From Anisakis pegreffii (Eukaryota; Nematoda; Chromadorea; Rhabditida; Anisakidae): 64,000 nt of DNA. The stretch covers positions 62,001-126,000 of the forward strand of contig JAPYMA010000330.1 in the NCBI GenBank assembly GCA_035041965.1, read 5' to 3'. Position 1 is the first letter of the stretch, and every line of letters starts with the position of its first letter. The notes under the pieces are model-generated. The model made no database searches. It had not been told where the DNA came from and saw only the letters and a program-made list of their open reading frames with translations. Shown here one piece after another: positions 44,101 through 58,739 of the stretch. A program made the position numbers and the translations under genes.

Positions 44101-47100
44101 TAACTAACAAACCTGGCGTCGGTATGTTGTTCGATCGGTTTCCAAAAAGGATGACATAGCGACTGCCAGCAAAGGAAGATTTATGTTGACAGCTTCGTCG
44201 ACTGCATCAACAAGATTACCAGTCAACAAGTGAAATAAAATTCGTTTTTTACCGGACGCCGGTAACTTGAGATGTTTGGCAGCGATCGTTTCTCGTAACC
44301 AATAACCAACACTTTCACGCTGAGTAATACCACGAGTGTAATCACTTGACGCTGAAAGTTTCTCTTCATATGATATATCTTTTATTATTAATTTCAGTAA
44401 TTCAATAATAAGTTAATTTCAATATTCTCAATATGAATTCTTGAACAAATCCAAAACCAATCTAACAAAATTGTGTCTTCATTAATGACAATTCACTGAC
44501 CATTCAGAAGTGATGGATGTGTGAACAAAGCACTACACAACTTCCAAACACTTTCTTCACGTGGCATTTTGCTTTGTTTTGATGTGGCTATGAATGAGTC
44601 AACCATCTGCGCATAATCCTAAAGTTTCTGTGAAATCAAATCCGAATTTTTGGTTCACCTTTTTGAAAAAGTGAAACAAATTGAATTGTAGAATATAATC
44701 ATTGAGGGTTAGGAGAACGCAACGAAACAAAATGCAACAAACTTTTGAAGGTGTGATATGATCGATAGCTGTTGATGTCAGATCAGAGTGAGTATCGGCC
44801 GAATACTGCCGCACAGAATTACGACAACTTAAGCGTATGTTATGTTCGAATATATCGATTATATAATCCTAAAATAAGAACATAAATATCCTTTACGCAC
44901 ACAACATATACAGAAAGAGTAAACATCACTATGATAGATTGTATCCTTGATTTATCCAACACACTTTATGTTCAGTCGACATGACTACATTTCCACCTAC
45001 CAGTTTTAAACTACCAAATTTCACAGTTATTCAAGCGATTTATTCAGATGTCGACAGAAAACATTCCAACAAGTAGATAATTACCGATGAATACAAACCG
45101 TATCAGTTGGTCAGCTACAGACGTAATATGAAAGCTGCAGTTAGGTGCAAAAAACTGCAAACGAAAAACCAAAAAAAAAGAGAATAATACCTGAGGCAGT
45201 TCATCCGGATAATCAATCTTTATCAAATGGACGTCAAATGATGCCGGTAATGCACTACTTACAAACAGTCCTCCTTCAAAATGTAACTCAGTCATTCGAC
45301 TGATACTTTCTTTTCAGCAATTGTGAAATAATTGGAAATAATGTAAAACAGTCAGAGAACACATCATTCGAAATGTTGAAACTGAGAAAGCAAGTGGAAA
45401 AATGTCGTTAAAATTGAACACAGAGTCATATACGTGCAAGAAGTTATTACTGCTGATGAAACGAAAGAGATGAATGAGTGAAACGAGCGTGAATTAAATG
45501 CTTTCGGATAAGTACAAATATCAACAAACCGTGTGTCCATCCGATTCGCGTACGACGAATATTAAAGAGCGATTGATCGACGAGTGTTGATCGTTTGGCT
45601 CTCATCTTCGTCACGAATGACTCTTGAAGACGTATCGCGTATGCAATATCGAATTCGGGTTCTATCTTCTTCAGCTCAATTCGATGTCTCATCTTCTCGC
45701 GTTCTTTCCGCTCATCCAAAGGTTCAATCGCAAACGAATCTTCCATTACTTCAATCAGTTGCCTGCTTGCATCTAAAATCCTTTACGACTGTACGTTCCA
45801 CGCTTCCGATAAAAACATCCAGCATTCGATCACGAGAAATCAAAACAATTTGATCAATCTTTTATCTCGAAAAAATGAATCAAAAATCGACGTCCAACTC
45901 TTCAAATCTGATTTGATATTCTTTTCTGAATTTGCGAATTCAACGATAACGATTCATTTGCAGACTCGCATTATTACACTACAACCCAAACTGAATGCAG
46001 TTGGAAATGTAATCCGTATATCAGCTAGTATCGCTTGTCTTCTATACACTGCGCACTAAAGAATCAACAAGAGGAAGAGAACAAAGACAAAACGAAACAA
46101 TAATCGAATGATCTTGAGTAAGCGTACCGTCAAGTGGCTCGACTTTCTGTTGACGTATCCGAAGTCCTTTCGCTGGCGTGAATGCAACTGAATCGATAGT
46201 TTGGTCGAAATTCAGTATTCCGCTCATTGGAGGCAAAGAATCGTACTTCATCTCATCTATTTTGAAACAAAACATCTTTTATTCAGAACATATGCACTAA
46301 ACACTCAAACAGCCGTATTTCATATTCAGAAAATTTATATTTCTAAAGATCATAAACGAATAATAATAATAATAACAATAATGACACTAACAACAAAAAT
46401 CAAGACAATAACAAATATAACTGACCATATAAGTCATGTCGGTTAAATCGTGGTGTTGGTAATTCCGATATATCTGTTATCATTCGAATGTTCGAATCGC
46501 ATGTCTAAAAAATGTGTCATTTTAACATCATCGAGCATTCACTGATGAATAATCATCGAGACTCATTTTAAGACGTATTTAAATTTTCTATTACAGACTT
46601 GAACTGCCAAGGGATTTACTTACTATTAGAGAAAAGAATAGTGAAAGTATGAATGAAATCAAAAACCAAAAAATGACAAATAATTATCATTAACATTAGT
46701 ATTTACAGAAGCGATAATAATATTAGCATTAATAGTAACAATGATAATAACAACAAGAAAACAACAAACATCAGCTGACTGCAACGTAGCAGACTGTTCA
46801 GGAGAAGAGCTGGACACATAACGGCCATTGATAACGAGTCGTTTCTGCTGATGCAGTGTTGTCTGCTTTGGCGACACCTTCAACTGGTCACGTTGTACCG
46901 CATTCTGTATGCGACTGTCGTCGAGAACACTGCGCAGTTCCGTTTCACTGCACAAGTTCTCGTCGTCTTCATCACTCTCATCCTACAACATCAACACAAA
47001 CTTTATCAATCAACTCATTGCATTCTCACCTCAGTAAACATTTCCACTCTTTGCTCAGAACAAATTCAGATGCAACACTAATGGCCTACGAACAGTATGA

Positions 47101-50100
47101 ACATCATAAGTGATCACGATGAAAATTAGCGCGTGTCACGCACAGGAAATCGCCGATGGTTTTATCAACCGAGAGGATTCACGAGAGGATGTAAACCATC
47201 GATCTATCATATCAGATAAGTGATGAGATTACAAATAGTCATCTATCTATCATCACGACATTATAAGAAACAATAGTGATAACGATAATCATATGAAAAT
47301 TAACGAACCGGCAGACCATATTTAGTGAAATGTGGCACCGTAAAGACCCAAGTGCCAGTTTCAGGACGATAATCCTTGAAATTTGCATCCATTCTCGCTG
47401 ATACGCGCTCCAGCTTTTCACGAAAATGCATTCTCTCCAGTTCTATCGGATCCTAAAACTGATGAAAATAAGCAATAAATCGTAAACATACCACTTTACG
47501 GTAGGTTTGCGATTTATTGTTGATTTTATTTCGACTCTTTGCTCAGAACAGATTCAAATGCACCAGTAATTGGCTACGAACAATTGGGACATCACAAGCA
47601 ATCGCAAAGAAAATTAGCGCATGTCACGCAGAGGAAATCGCACATCGAACATAAACCAAACACAAAACATAAACAACAAATATCCAAACACAAAACACAA
47701 ACAACAAACATAAACCATTAATGTTGTGTCGAGAATGACAAATTCTTATTGTCCAAACATCAACATAAAGTAGTGTCCAAACATAAAGTTTGGTAAAATT
47801 TTTGATTGGTTGGTAGAATTTTAACATAAAATACCATGTAAAACTGTGAAACAACCGCACAAAACATTGAAACAATCAATGCAATGAACAGTTAATTTCA
47901 CGCATACACACTGACATGGATAACAATCGCAATTAATTTATTTCGCACCAACTCCCTCATTTTTGCATTCAGATTCGCGCAATAAACCATTAAAGAATAC
48001 TTAAAATCACTGCTCTTATGTAATGAAGATTACAAAAAACTGAAAATTTCCAACCGTTATTGGTTCTTTAGTTTTTTTGTTCAGTGGCCAAACCCGTTCG
48101 AGACTAATTTCAGCGAACCGATTCAATTTTTCACCAACTGATGGCTTATTTGAATCATCCGGATATACAATCACTTCATTCTGACGAAAATGAACAACCT
48201 AAACTTTGAATTATTTCATAATCACATTACAACACACATCAAAATCATTTGGACTGGCAGAATGAAAAAAAATTCTTGTGGAAAATACTTCAAAATATTG
48301 AAAGAACTTAGATAGGCAGGTGATACAATGAATGTTCAGCGATTTCAGCCATTCATTTCTCTTTTCGTTACCCGAATTTACATTGGTTTATTTTTAAAAA
48401 GGTACGGTCAGCCAATCGAATCCAATTTATGGAATGGGTGAGAAACTATGTTTCGCTACCATTAATTTTGTGTCCAGAATGAGAAATTCTTATTCAAACA
48501 ACATTTGTCCTCTTCACCGAATCGATTTGTTTTCTTTTTGAGTTCTACACATATATATATATTTTCAGGCAATGACAATAGCAATAATAGTGTATACTTA
48601 AAACGCCGACCTCATCTATGTCAATATTACTTAAATCAAACGGTCCAGGCCAAAAAACACTTCCGTAACCGAATCGACGAATTGTAAAACCCTTCTCGAT
48701 ACGACATACACCATTATTACGTTCAGCCATTACGGCTAGCTGGTCCAAAGTTGGTTCACATACATAATCCCTTCTGTATGATGTTTAATTATATACGTCT
48801 GTTAATACTTGAAACTTCACAGCGATTCACATCAACCAATAAACAAAATCCATTAAAAACGAATACAACCATTACGATGTTGACGAACGCCAATAAGATG
48901 AAAAAATAAGCTTTGTTCTCGCAACTGATCAAAACAGTTACCTTCGCAGAGTTATACCAGCTGGATGAGGCTTGGCACTTATCACTGAACGAGCTCCTGA
49001 CACCACTGAGTTTTCAGACGATGCAATCAACGCTGTCGATGAGGAAAGCTGAAGAGTTCCACTGGCTTTTTTACGGTTCAAAGAGAACGTCGTATAAGTT
49101 GGAATGATAATTTAAAAAATACAAATTTCAATATTAATAATAAAACATCTTTTTCAAAATAATACCACTAAATACTTACTAAAAACAACTCGCTTAATCA
49201 TACTGTCAACAACCACACAAAATTCATCAAATGCTTATAATATATCCAACAAAATTCGAACTAATCCATCCGACTGCCGTTAACGGAAATGAATATTTAG
49301 AAGTAAAGAAAGAACATCGAAATATTAAAGACAACATCCAAAAAACACCCACATCAGTACTCGTGTTGTAATCGGAGTTCAAATTCAGACGTATTGGCGG
49401 TTGTTCTTTTCTCAACTCGGCTCTTCTTTTCTCACGAACATTTTCGGTTTCGGGTGATAAGACCGGTCGACACAACCCCGTCGATTTTAAATCTCCATTT
49501 TGCATCTCGCCATTCTGAATGAATCAACCTTTTAGGCAACGTCACTCATTGAATTTATTGCTTTGAAAGCATGACCTTAGTGATTTGGAAAAGAATAAAT
49601 TAAATACTGGGTTATATTCGTTTTGTTCGCATTCATATTCGATCAATTCAACAAGTTAATTTATGCCGTGATTCAGATCAGATCGAACAAAATTAATTTC
49701 ACTTAATCTTATGAAGAAATCAGCGGGAAATTCGCCAACGGATATATCATTCGAAATTGATAAGTAACGAATACATAATTTGAGCGAATAAGAGAGTCTC
49801 AAGCAAATCAAAATATTCAAAATAAACGTTCAAAACATTGAAAACAGAAAATCTCAATCTAGTTCAATGAAAATGTTGAACAAATATAAGTATTATTAAC
49901 AAAAAAGCCAACCACGTTGTGTTGTTGACTTTCAGCACTGGCCGTGTCGTGATCAGTTCGATCTTGTTGTATGCTGCCGTTGACTGACGATGGTGATACT
50001 GCACTAGTCGTAGCCGCCGTTTGCGATGACGATAACAGATGTCGCTGTTTTCCTGCTTCCTGCGAACAACAACAGGTCGTCATAAAGCAGTTGAAACAAT

Positions 50101-53100
50101 CAAATGGAGAAATTTCACTTATACTCGGATTTATATATCCCAATGATAGTTGAGTTCTCTTTTTTCATTACAACGTTATAATAGGTGAGATTTTGGATGT
50201 GTTACGAATCGAAGCTTTGAAGATGAATTGGAATTCAACACAACTGAAGAACAAACCAGTGATTTCTTAAGGCGATTTAGATCGAGTCGCTTCACGTCAT
50301 TTCTCGTTTCATCTGCTTTACCTCTACCTGAACCAGCTTCAGCACTGAACATTGACGCATTAGCTGAGCCGTGCTTCAGAATTGACGGTCTGCTGAAAAG
50401 TTTTTAAGGATTCGTTGATCCAATCAGATATCAACCATAAAAAAGAAACTTAGAGCATCAAATAATACCTGACTGCAGAATCGGTCAACGGTGGTGGATT
50501 GGAGAGAGCGGTGGTGGCCGAATTTGGTGAGGAATAGATTGACTTATAGGAGAGGTGATTGAAGGGTCGAGAGCTGTTCAGAAGATTGTTTGAGGACGGT
50601 TGAACTGAGATATTGATCGGTGATCCGGCAGTTGGTAACGAACTGAGTGCGATGGCTGGAGTTGTTCGAGTTGTGGTCGTTGAGACGAGCGTTGTGGCGG
50701 ATGACATCGCTGCGCCGCTGCCGCCACTTCCTCCTTTCGCTTTTGATGCCAAAAATCGCATCTGCCTTTGCAAACTGAAACTTATTCTCATCACAGACTC
50801 ATTGAACTATTCAGCACTTTACAATTGTTATTATTATGGCTTGTTAAACAAATACATTTCAGAATGCAATTCTCAGGAATTAGGAGAATAAATTCAATTC
50901 ATCTCTTACTTGGTCGGACTCGGTATATCGGATTTTTTGAGCGTTTCAGAAGAGACGAGTTTCAGCAGAGGACTATCACCATACGGACACGACGCCAACT
51001 GTGCTTCGATAATAGCGTTCTGGATTGCCGTTTGATTCACATCTGAGCCCAACACGATCGGTGCCACCGCGGTCTGCGCTGTCATAACGTTTGCTGCCGT
51101 TGGTGCCACACTGAAGCCTTGAATCAAACCGATCATCGCATCCTACCATCATCATCAATTGCACATCAAACCCAATATCAGAACGTGTGCATATAATTAA
51201 GCATATCCAATAACAAAATACGACATTCGCTCTGAATGATCACCACAAGCTAACAATCAATTTTTAAATGTCAACATAATAACGAAATAAACCAATCAAT
51301 GAAGTAATCATCAAAACGCTACGTGGATTATGTGCATGATCTGAGCTTGCACTATGGCCTGTTCACACAGAGCCGTCTATTTTTTGCTGTGGTCAAATCA
51401 ATACACCTAAACCCATGTGTCTAAGCTGTCGGACGGAACTCACCGAAGAAACACTACAAAGCAGATGAATGAAGAACATCCTCACAATACTTTTACGTTA
51501 GTGATGATTCAAAGTGACTAAACGAAGAAATGAAACAAAATCGGACGAACCAGTTTGAGCTGATGTTGCCCCGAATAACGATGTAGTGGGCTTTGCTGCT
51601 GTTGAGCCAAACAACGACGTAGATGTAGTTGTTCCTCCGAACGGTGCACTACCTGAAATGATCAAAGCAATCATTTCGCTGAATCCCTTCTCAGTTCTTA
51701 AAACATAAACCATTCAGTGATCACTAATCAAGGAACTAGCACATTTCATATCATCAAAACGTAAAAATTATTACTGTAAAATGTGAATTTACATCAACAT
51801 TTTGACCGACTTAAATATAACTTTTCCAATAGCAACGTATTCTATTCGCATGCCATCTATGAACTATGTGAATAAACTCATACTCATTCGAATGAAATGC
51901 CTACATCTATCCATAGGCAACCAAACGACCAGCTTTGACACAAACAAAAAAAACGAATACAACATTCCTATAGCACAACGGTTCTCGCTGGGGTGAAATT
52001 CCGCATTGGACGGGAATGTAAGTGTACCACGGGGAGTTGAGAAAATTCGCAAATCATTGATCACTGAATCATTTTTCCCCACGATTCCCAGTCTATTAAT
52101 GTTTTCAAAATGTTCGTTTGCTCGCAATGAATTGATTCATTGCATAAAACCGGTAAATTCTTTGCAGTAAATTTCTCCATCAAAGAATCAATTAGTTGAT
52201 TTGTCGCTGAGGTGTAATGGTTCAGAAAGAAGAAATTACATTCAAACAGGTTGCCGAACACAGAAATGGGTATTTTTCAAACAGCTAAAGGGACACGGAA
52301 CGCAAAAGAAGCGTAAGAACCACTGCTGTAGCATTGAAAAATTCAATGCAAGTATTAAAGAGATAATTGCAAAAACACCTTTCAGCTGCAAAGGATAATG
52401 AGTCGAATGAAGGAAATTTCAGTTCTCGAAAGGATACTAAAATAGAAAAGGAGATGAAATTTCGTTAGAAAACCAAGGGAAAAGTGTTCGACACAGACAC
52501 TTTCAACGAAAAAAAATAAAGTTCAAACGATGAATAGTGGGAAAAATTAGGGAGTTAATAATTGGAATGTATTAATGAAATTAAGAGAATGTTTCCACAC
52601 TTTGGAAATATTGGCTGAATAGACGGAAATTAGCGAAAATAAGAGAGCTGTGATTGAATTACGCCGCATAAAGTGCATATCGCTGGCCATTTAAAAGCTG
52701 AACTGGTCATGCATATCGCTGGCAGCTATGGCACAAACCCTCTGCGAAACTGATGCTTGAGAGCGAGAAGCGACAAAAGTATTTCAACTATCTGACGATG
52801 AATGATTGATTTCTACGTTTCAATCCCACAATACAAATATGAAATAAATAGTACGAACAATACACGCATACCATGCAAAACAACATACATAACTTCAACC
52901 TATAACACTATCACCATGTGGTAAAATCTGCAATGACATCTCATCCGCCTTAAACACTACATCGAAAACACGAAACTGTTCAAACTATCGTATGTCATCT
53001 AAACAAAAACTTAAGGGACCATAACAAATCAACAACAACAACAACAAAAATAACACATTTAGAAACGCACATCTAGAGCAAGGGTTAGCAAACTTCTACA

Positions 53101-56100
53101 ACAGCTCTCTGGATTATGAATCTTCGGGTATATTTATCACCCTCATGAAAGTGTGCAAAAAGATCAATTATGAGTTTTGTCTGAACTGATTGAATGATTT
53201 CGGAAAATGGAAACGTTATCGAAACGGCTTTAAAAACAGCCAAATCAACAGCTGAGGTATAGGTTGCCGACCCCTGACCTAAAGCCTCACATAAGCTATT
53301 ATTGCTATAGCACTCAGGCAGCAGACAGACGGAAAGGGGGGGATTAAGAACGCGCGTAGCGATAGTAGACAACGACTACGACTAAAACAAAGAAGACATA
53401 GCCAATGAGTTGATCATCTCCTCACCAGATGTAGAGCCAAATAGGGAACCACCGGCTGGTTTCGCGCCGAAAAGTCCAACCCCACTGGGCTGCGATCCTG
53501 CAGCACCATTTCAAATTTTTCAAAAACAATTTCACAGAATAACCACAAAACAAGAGAGTGAGAGCACTAACTCTACAAAATATTGCTCTATCAAATTATA
53601 AATGTATGAATGAATGCAGTGTAACTGATGATTAAACGAGCCAAGATGAAGAAACAACGAATAAATCGGATAGAAATCCGCGAGAAGATCAAATCAAAGT
53701 CTCTGTCCCTTGAAAATCCGAAAATATCATTAAACTTGAAAACACACCATTTACATCTGAATTTCCTAGAAAAGAAGATCGCATTGGCCATTAGAAACAA
53801 ATGAGAAGAATGTTCCTTTTGCAGCTGTCTTCCATATCTAATATGTAAAAATGACTGAAAAACGAACAGGAAGCAATCGTTGAAAAAATAAAAAATAACC
53901 AACCAAACGGTGCAGATGTTGCCGTGTTGGTGCCGAACCCTCCAAAACCTCCCGTTGCTGCCGGTTTTGCACCAAACAAGCCACCCGATGTCGCCGTTGA
54001 CGCTGTAGTTTGTCCAAACGTACCTCCGAAAGCAGATGTCGTTTGTGTTTGTCCGAATGGAGTTGCGGTGGCCTGCATTCATCGAATATCGTAAATCAAA
54101 TCATTTCACTATCACGATTTCCTCACTTAGGAAAGTGAAATTTTAAAAAAATTTTTTTAAACGAACCCCTGAGAGCTCAAAAGAAGTTCACGAAAATCGA
54201 CTACTCATCACGCACAAAATATCAGATCATGAGACATTCTTCGAATATAATATTCCGTTAAGCCATTACAGCAGTAAACCACATCAGTGTTATCGTATTT
54301 GTGAATTGTCGTTTCAGTCAAAACAATACTATTTAAAACAAAGATACACTCAATTTAGAGATCGGAATGAATTCACTGCATGCAATAATACATGTTACAA
54401 CGATAAAATAAAGGATGACACTATGCACCGTATTCGAGCCGAATGTGAACGGACTGGCTGTTGTTGTGGACCCAAACGATGAACTCCCACCAAAAAGTGA
54501 TGTCGTCGGTTGAGTACCAAAACCCTAAAAACAAATCGAAATGAATAATTCTCTTACGTCATCCATGACTGAGTCGTTTCTGTGAAAACACACCTAAAAC
54601 CCACTTTTCATCGCTGTCAATCAAACGGAGAAGTACAAAAACGAATTAATAAAGCGTTGACAGCTCAAGTATGAATACGTATTGAAAGAACACGACTATA
54701 TTTTGGACAGATGTACTTCCGTGGAAAACCGAATTACGTCTATTGAAAAACAAGAATAGCATCCAGCAAAGGTTAAATGATCACGCCAGAAGAGTAAAAG
54801 AATAAAGAGCTGTTAACCACTCATCTGATGAGCGATATTTCTAGGATCACTAAATGAATTGTTTAAGTAAGACTCAAGAGATTCAACACGATCTCGTGCA
54901 TATTAGAAAACGGTTTGGTGTAGGAGAAGAATGATAACAAGAAGTGGGCCATGTGATATCTATTGACAACATAGAGGAATATGCTACAAATGCTGACTGA
55001 ATAAAATATGCATCTATCGATGTTTTCAACTAAGCACTCGTACCGTTGTTGGTTTTGCACCGAATAAACCACCAGTGGTCTGTTGCTGAGTTTGACCGAA
55101 CGGCGATGTGGTCGCGGTAGCTTGCTGGGTGCCGAATAAACCAGTCGCTGGTTTATTCGCTGATCCAAATAACGAAGACTGACCCGTGGTTGTCGATGCA
55201 CCAAACAATGACGGTGTTGTTGTACTCGTTGTGGTAGTGCCAAATGCGCTGCTCGTACCTCCTAATTCGATTATTATTATCATTATTATTATCAATACTG
55301 TTAACGCCAATGTTTTTCTTTGTTACTAGTACTACAAATGTTAATTTTATCATTATTGCATTCGTTGTCACTACAACTATTACTGTCATATCCATAACTA
55401 TCAAAATAAAACTACTGATATTTTCATTAATTAGTCTTACGAACATCAAAACTTTTGAGTAAACAGATCACTGAACCGTCTCAAGATAACAGGACACAGC
55501 ACCAAAAACAAAATGAACATTTCCGAAAACTACCTCCAAAAAGCGATTTATTCTGTGCACCAAATAAAGATGATTGTGTGGTGGCTGTATTACCACCGAA
55601 CAACGAAGTTGATGTTGTTGGCTGCGTCTGACCAAACGTTAAGCCTCCACCCGTTGTTACACCACGTCGATTTGCTATATAGTCTTCACAACGCAATTCC
55701 TTAATTCAATCATCATTAATCGAACATTCCCATATAGTTTCATTACTGTCTCAGCCGTGATGAATATTCATTACTAGCACTATTATTCTTGGTTAATGTC
55801 ACTTTCGAACTGGACGATGAATAAACGAAATGAATTGAATGAAGCATTAAATGAACGAATGAACAAACCTCGAGACTTTTCCCTTCATACTGCTTCATTG
55901 AAGTGATACACATATGCTTGGTGTTGATCGTTTGATTTGTTCCATTTCGTAGCATTGTGTCCGATGCAGTTGGCGGTTCAAATTTTATTGTTGTGCCCAT
56001 TTGGGTATTCGCTGAATTTATTTTCATCCATTAACACATTCGAAAAGAGGAACACAAGTTGGGTACATTGAAGAAAGAACACTTGTTTACAACTATAACT

Positions 56101-57212
56101 CACGGTTTGCAATCAAACTTGAAAGGCCAAAAAAATTTCATTATAACAGAACTAACCTCCAAAACCAGTTGAAAATAAACTTCCGGACTGAGTTGTAGGT
56201 TGTGTTGAGCCGAAAATTGATGTGGTACCTCCGCCGAATGCATTCGTTTGGGTGGGATTCGTGGTTGACGAGCCAAACAACGGTTTTGTTTGACCGAACA
56301 ATGATGTGGAGGTTGTGGCTGTTGTTTGTGTATTACCTAAAAACACTTTTAAAACGTGAAACTTCTTTTAAAACGTTGAATTTCTTAAATATTTTCGTGC
56401 CGCTTTTTAACTGATTTTTATCGGCGGTTTTGATTTCTCATCATGATACGAATACTTGGACACAACATTTCTCAACTATCAATACCAATATTCATTTGCA
56501 TATGCGTATACGAACTCAGTAATTGTGGTATTTTCTTTCTTATATAACACGATATCGAAAATTATTATTGTTTATCAAAAATCCAGATTATAGAACATCG
56601 AACAAACCGAAAAGAGACGTGGTTTGTTGTGGAGTTGAACCAAACAAAGGTTTCTGACCGAACAAACTACCGCTTTGCGCATTAGAAGGCGAACCGAATC
56701 CCACAGATGGTTTGGCGGTTGTAGAGCCAAACAGCGAAGTGCCTCCTGAGATCACATAAGCGAAATCAACAGTTATGTTACTTGACAGATTAAAATTAAC
56801 AAGTTGCATTCAAAATTCACGAAGACCTAGCGGCTGAAAATAAATATGAGTGAAAAGGCTCAGAGACGAATAAATGAGGATTCATTCGAGAAAGCCTGAT
56901 TTTGAAACTGAGCAAGATTCTATCGAAATCGAGAGATTTCTGGTCGATCGGACGTTCTGCGCAAAAGTACTTGTGATGATTAAGATTAAGAGGAAAATAA
57001 CATCAGGTGCAGTAAAAATGCCCATTCAGGGATGGTGTGTTTATGAGTCTACTCATATTACTATGTGGTTCACATGTTTATGAAATGAGGATGAATCAAT
57101 CTCAAGCTAAAATAAAAGAAACTGAACTGAAACTAAAATTCCGAGTCAACTTTTAAAACTAACCTCCAAATGCAGACGTATTGGTTGACGTTCCAAATGG
57201 CTTTCCGAACAT
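41151..57212 (-). CDS. npp-10: Nuclear pore Nup98-Nup96 precursor
   Basis: Thirty-seven exons, ATG at 57212-57210, stop at 41153-41151, giving 1847 residues (human 1817). First exons: 57164-57212, 56608-56745, 56157-56336, 55869-56011, 55534-55699, 55044-55261, 54429-54524, 53904-54072, 53426-53497, 51537-51652, 51323-51376, 50910-51142. Last: 41557-41633, 41151-41310. All phases join. The order is FG/GLFG repeats, a GLEBS-like Rae1-binding segment (GTTIKFEPPTASDTMLR then TKHMCITSMKQYEGKSLE, about 125-170), more FG repeats, a PYGDSPLLK linker, the autoproteolytic domain (about 793-978, with EPTLDQLAVM, FTIRRFGYGSVFW and YRPETGTWVFTVPHF), then Nup96 from TKYGLP with an acidic DESDEDDE. The Nup96 helical core includes DYAQMVDSF and HPFDYHLSWHLWCVLRSIGY. 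Nup98 binds FG-transport cargo; Nup96 is in the Y-complex. A GCATAAG acceptor abuts the ATG. Exons 10-11 and 16-17 have the least certain splice sites. Confidence 0.95.
42753..42789 (-). repeat. Duplicated fragment of a Nup96 exon inside an intron
   Basis: Thirty-seven bases (core TTCAAACGCTACCAAAACTT) match 43360-43396, within the exon 43221-43441, with two differences. The copy lies in the intron between the exons 42996-43151 and 42526-42642. It is a local partial exon duplication with no splice sites of its own. Confidence 0.8.
47041..47158. repeat. Intronic direct repeat, copy 1
   Basis: About 118 bp starting TTTCCACTCTTTGCTCAGAA and ending near AGGAAATCGCCGATG. It is roughly 75-80 percent identical by eye to 47529-47642. 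It lies in the intron downstream of the exon that encodes the Nup98/Nup96 cleavage site. Confidence 0.8.
47324..47332 (-). other. npp-10: Predicted Nup98/Nup96 self-cleavage site, His-Phe|Thr
   Basis: In the exon 47309-47452 the codons CAC? read on the coding strand as CAT TTC ACT (His-Phe-Thr), after WVFTVP and before KYGLP. In vertebrate and yeast Nup98/Nup145 the scissile site is His-Phe|Ser, and the Ser attacks its own carbonyl. Thr can take part in the same N-to-O acyl shift, so cleavage is plausible between about residues 978 and 979. Confidence 0.8.
47529..47642. repeat. Intronic direct repeat, copy 2
   Basis: Starts TTCGACTCTTTGCTCAGAAC and ends near GCAGAGGAAATCGCACATCG. It lies in the intron upstream of the cleavage-site exon, so that exon (47309-47452) is bracketed by two copies about 490 bp apart in direct orientation. 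It is followed by an AAACACAAAC-rich low-complexity run. Confidence 0.8.
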
Positions 57213-58739
57213 CTTATGCAATCTAGAATAATTTTGAATAAGGTTACTCTCTACCTTTAAACAGTGAAGAGCAATCGACTGAGCACGCGTAAAAGACAAT
57301 CAAATAACAGTATATAAGATGAGAAGAAACTATGACACAATATTGAAAATTATCCGAAATGGGGTCTCAATTTCCTTCTCAGAAAGGCCTCGTTTAACAG
57401 CATTTCAGCATTGAAGAGTTCAAGAAGCAATGCACACGTTGGATGTTCCACTGACCACGAATTAAACGTCAAATCAACGAATCATTCAACAAGAACAATA
57501 GAACAATTGCGAACTGTTTTGAATTCACAATTATTGTTATCGCATATGCGAAAAAATGCTCAATTTTGGAACATTCAAAAGATTTACAGATCATTGATAA
57601 TTTGGTAATGAAGTATAATGAGTTTCATTTCCTGGATGCAATGCGTGGACGGCTAGCTGACCATGAGTGTGTATTTTAATGATCGGACAAGCAAGATGAA
57701 GACCAACTCGTCGCAAATCAATGCTGTCTCAACAGTTTGCTGCTCATTCATTGCGTTCAATAACCTTAACACCCGCATATCGATAAATAAAACCAATGTT
57801 AATAATTGATAAAATCTTAACCAGATTCTCTGCTCTCAGCAAATCGGATGACAAATTACAAGTTAAACTGAATTACAAGTTCGATTTCGAAATGAACATT
57901 TCATAACGAAACAAACAATGCGCAATAGACTCGGATGTAGCGCAACTCGAGCAGAAAGTACATCGAAAAGAATATTTTCGAAAACGATCATAAAAATTGA
58001 TAAGAAAAACAAACAAAACCTCATTGTACTGAAAAAAAAATAATAAATTCCCTCACATTTTGAATTCTTCAACCCTAACTGACAAAATTCAATTCCCAAC
58101 ATAGTTCGCTGTGTTAATAATTACAGCAATATTACCGACGCCCACATTAAACGAAATGAACTTTCTCCCAAGTGCACTCACTCAATTTGAATGACGATCA
58201 CTTTCGTATCCCAATAACTGCACACTTAATTTCTCTCCGTAAGCATTTGTACAGCGTTCGAAACAAACATCAAAAAACGAATAACTAAAACTTTTTTGAT
58301 GCTTCAAACTTTATTGATGTGCTGTGTTTAGTTGTACTGGAATAGAACAAATGGAATAATCAATCGCCCCTCATAAGAAATTCACACAACGGACAATCCC
58401 ACAACATTTCACGAATACCGTTTAATACAATCGCAATCGTTGTTGGTTAGGAAGTCAACTTTTTGAGTGAAGAGTACCTCGTCGAGAAGTAAATTGGCCG
58501 CAGAGTGAATGCCAACCAAAACAGTGAATGCCAACCAAAAGGGTGGGGAACACAACTACTGGGGAACCTGTTCGTTGACGAACACTAACCACGCTGTAAG
58601 ATATTAGGTGATTATATGAGCTGCTGAAACATTCGAAATACTCACAGCGGATTCTTCCCTCAGTTATTACGTCAGGAGAGATTATTCACAACAAGAATTA
58701 ATTGAAGATCGTGAACTCAGGCAACAGGCGGGTCGTCGC
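57213..58739. other. Upstream of Nup98-96; promoter side, left flank of the retrotransposon
   Basis: No recognised gene. Nup98-96 transcription should start in the left part. The direct pair AGTGAATGCCAACCAAAA at about 58505-58541 is a small tandem duplication. The right part may be the untranslated 5' region of the non-LTR element. Confidence 0.45.

Noticed and set aside
48913..49107. 64-codon plus-strand open frame
   Set aside because: It is antisense to the Nup98 exon 48942-49065, which carries the conserved PHPAGITL segment.
53591..54082. 163-codon minus-strand open frame
   Set aside because: It is out of frame with the FG-repeat exon 53904-54072 and runs into intron; the FG frame is the coding one.
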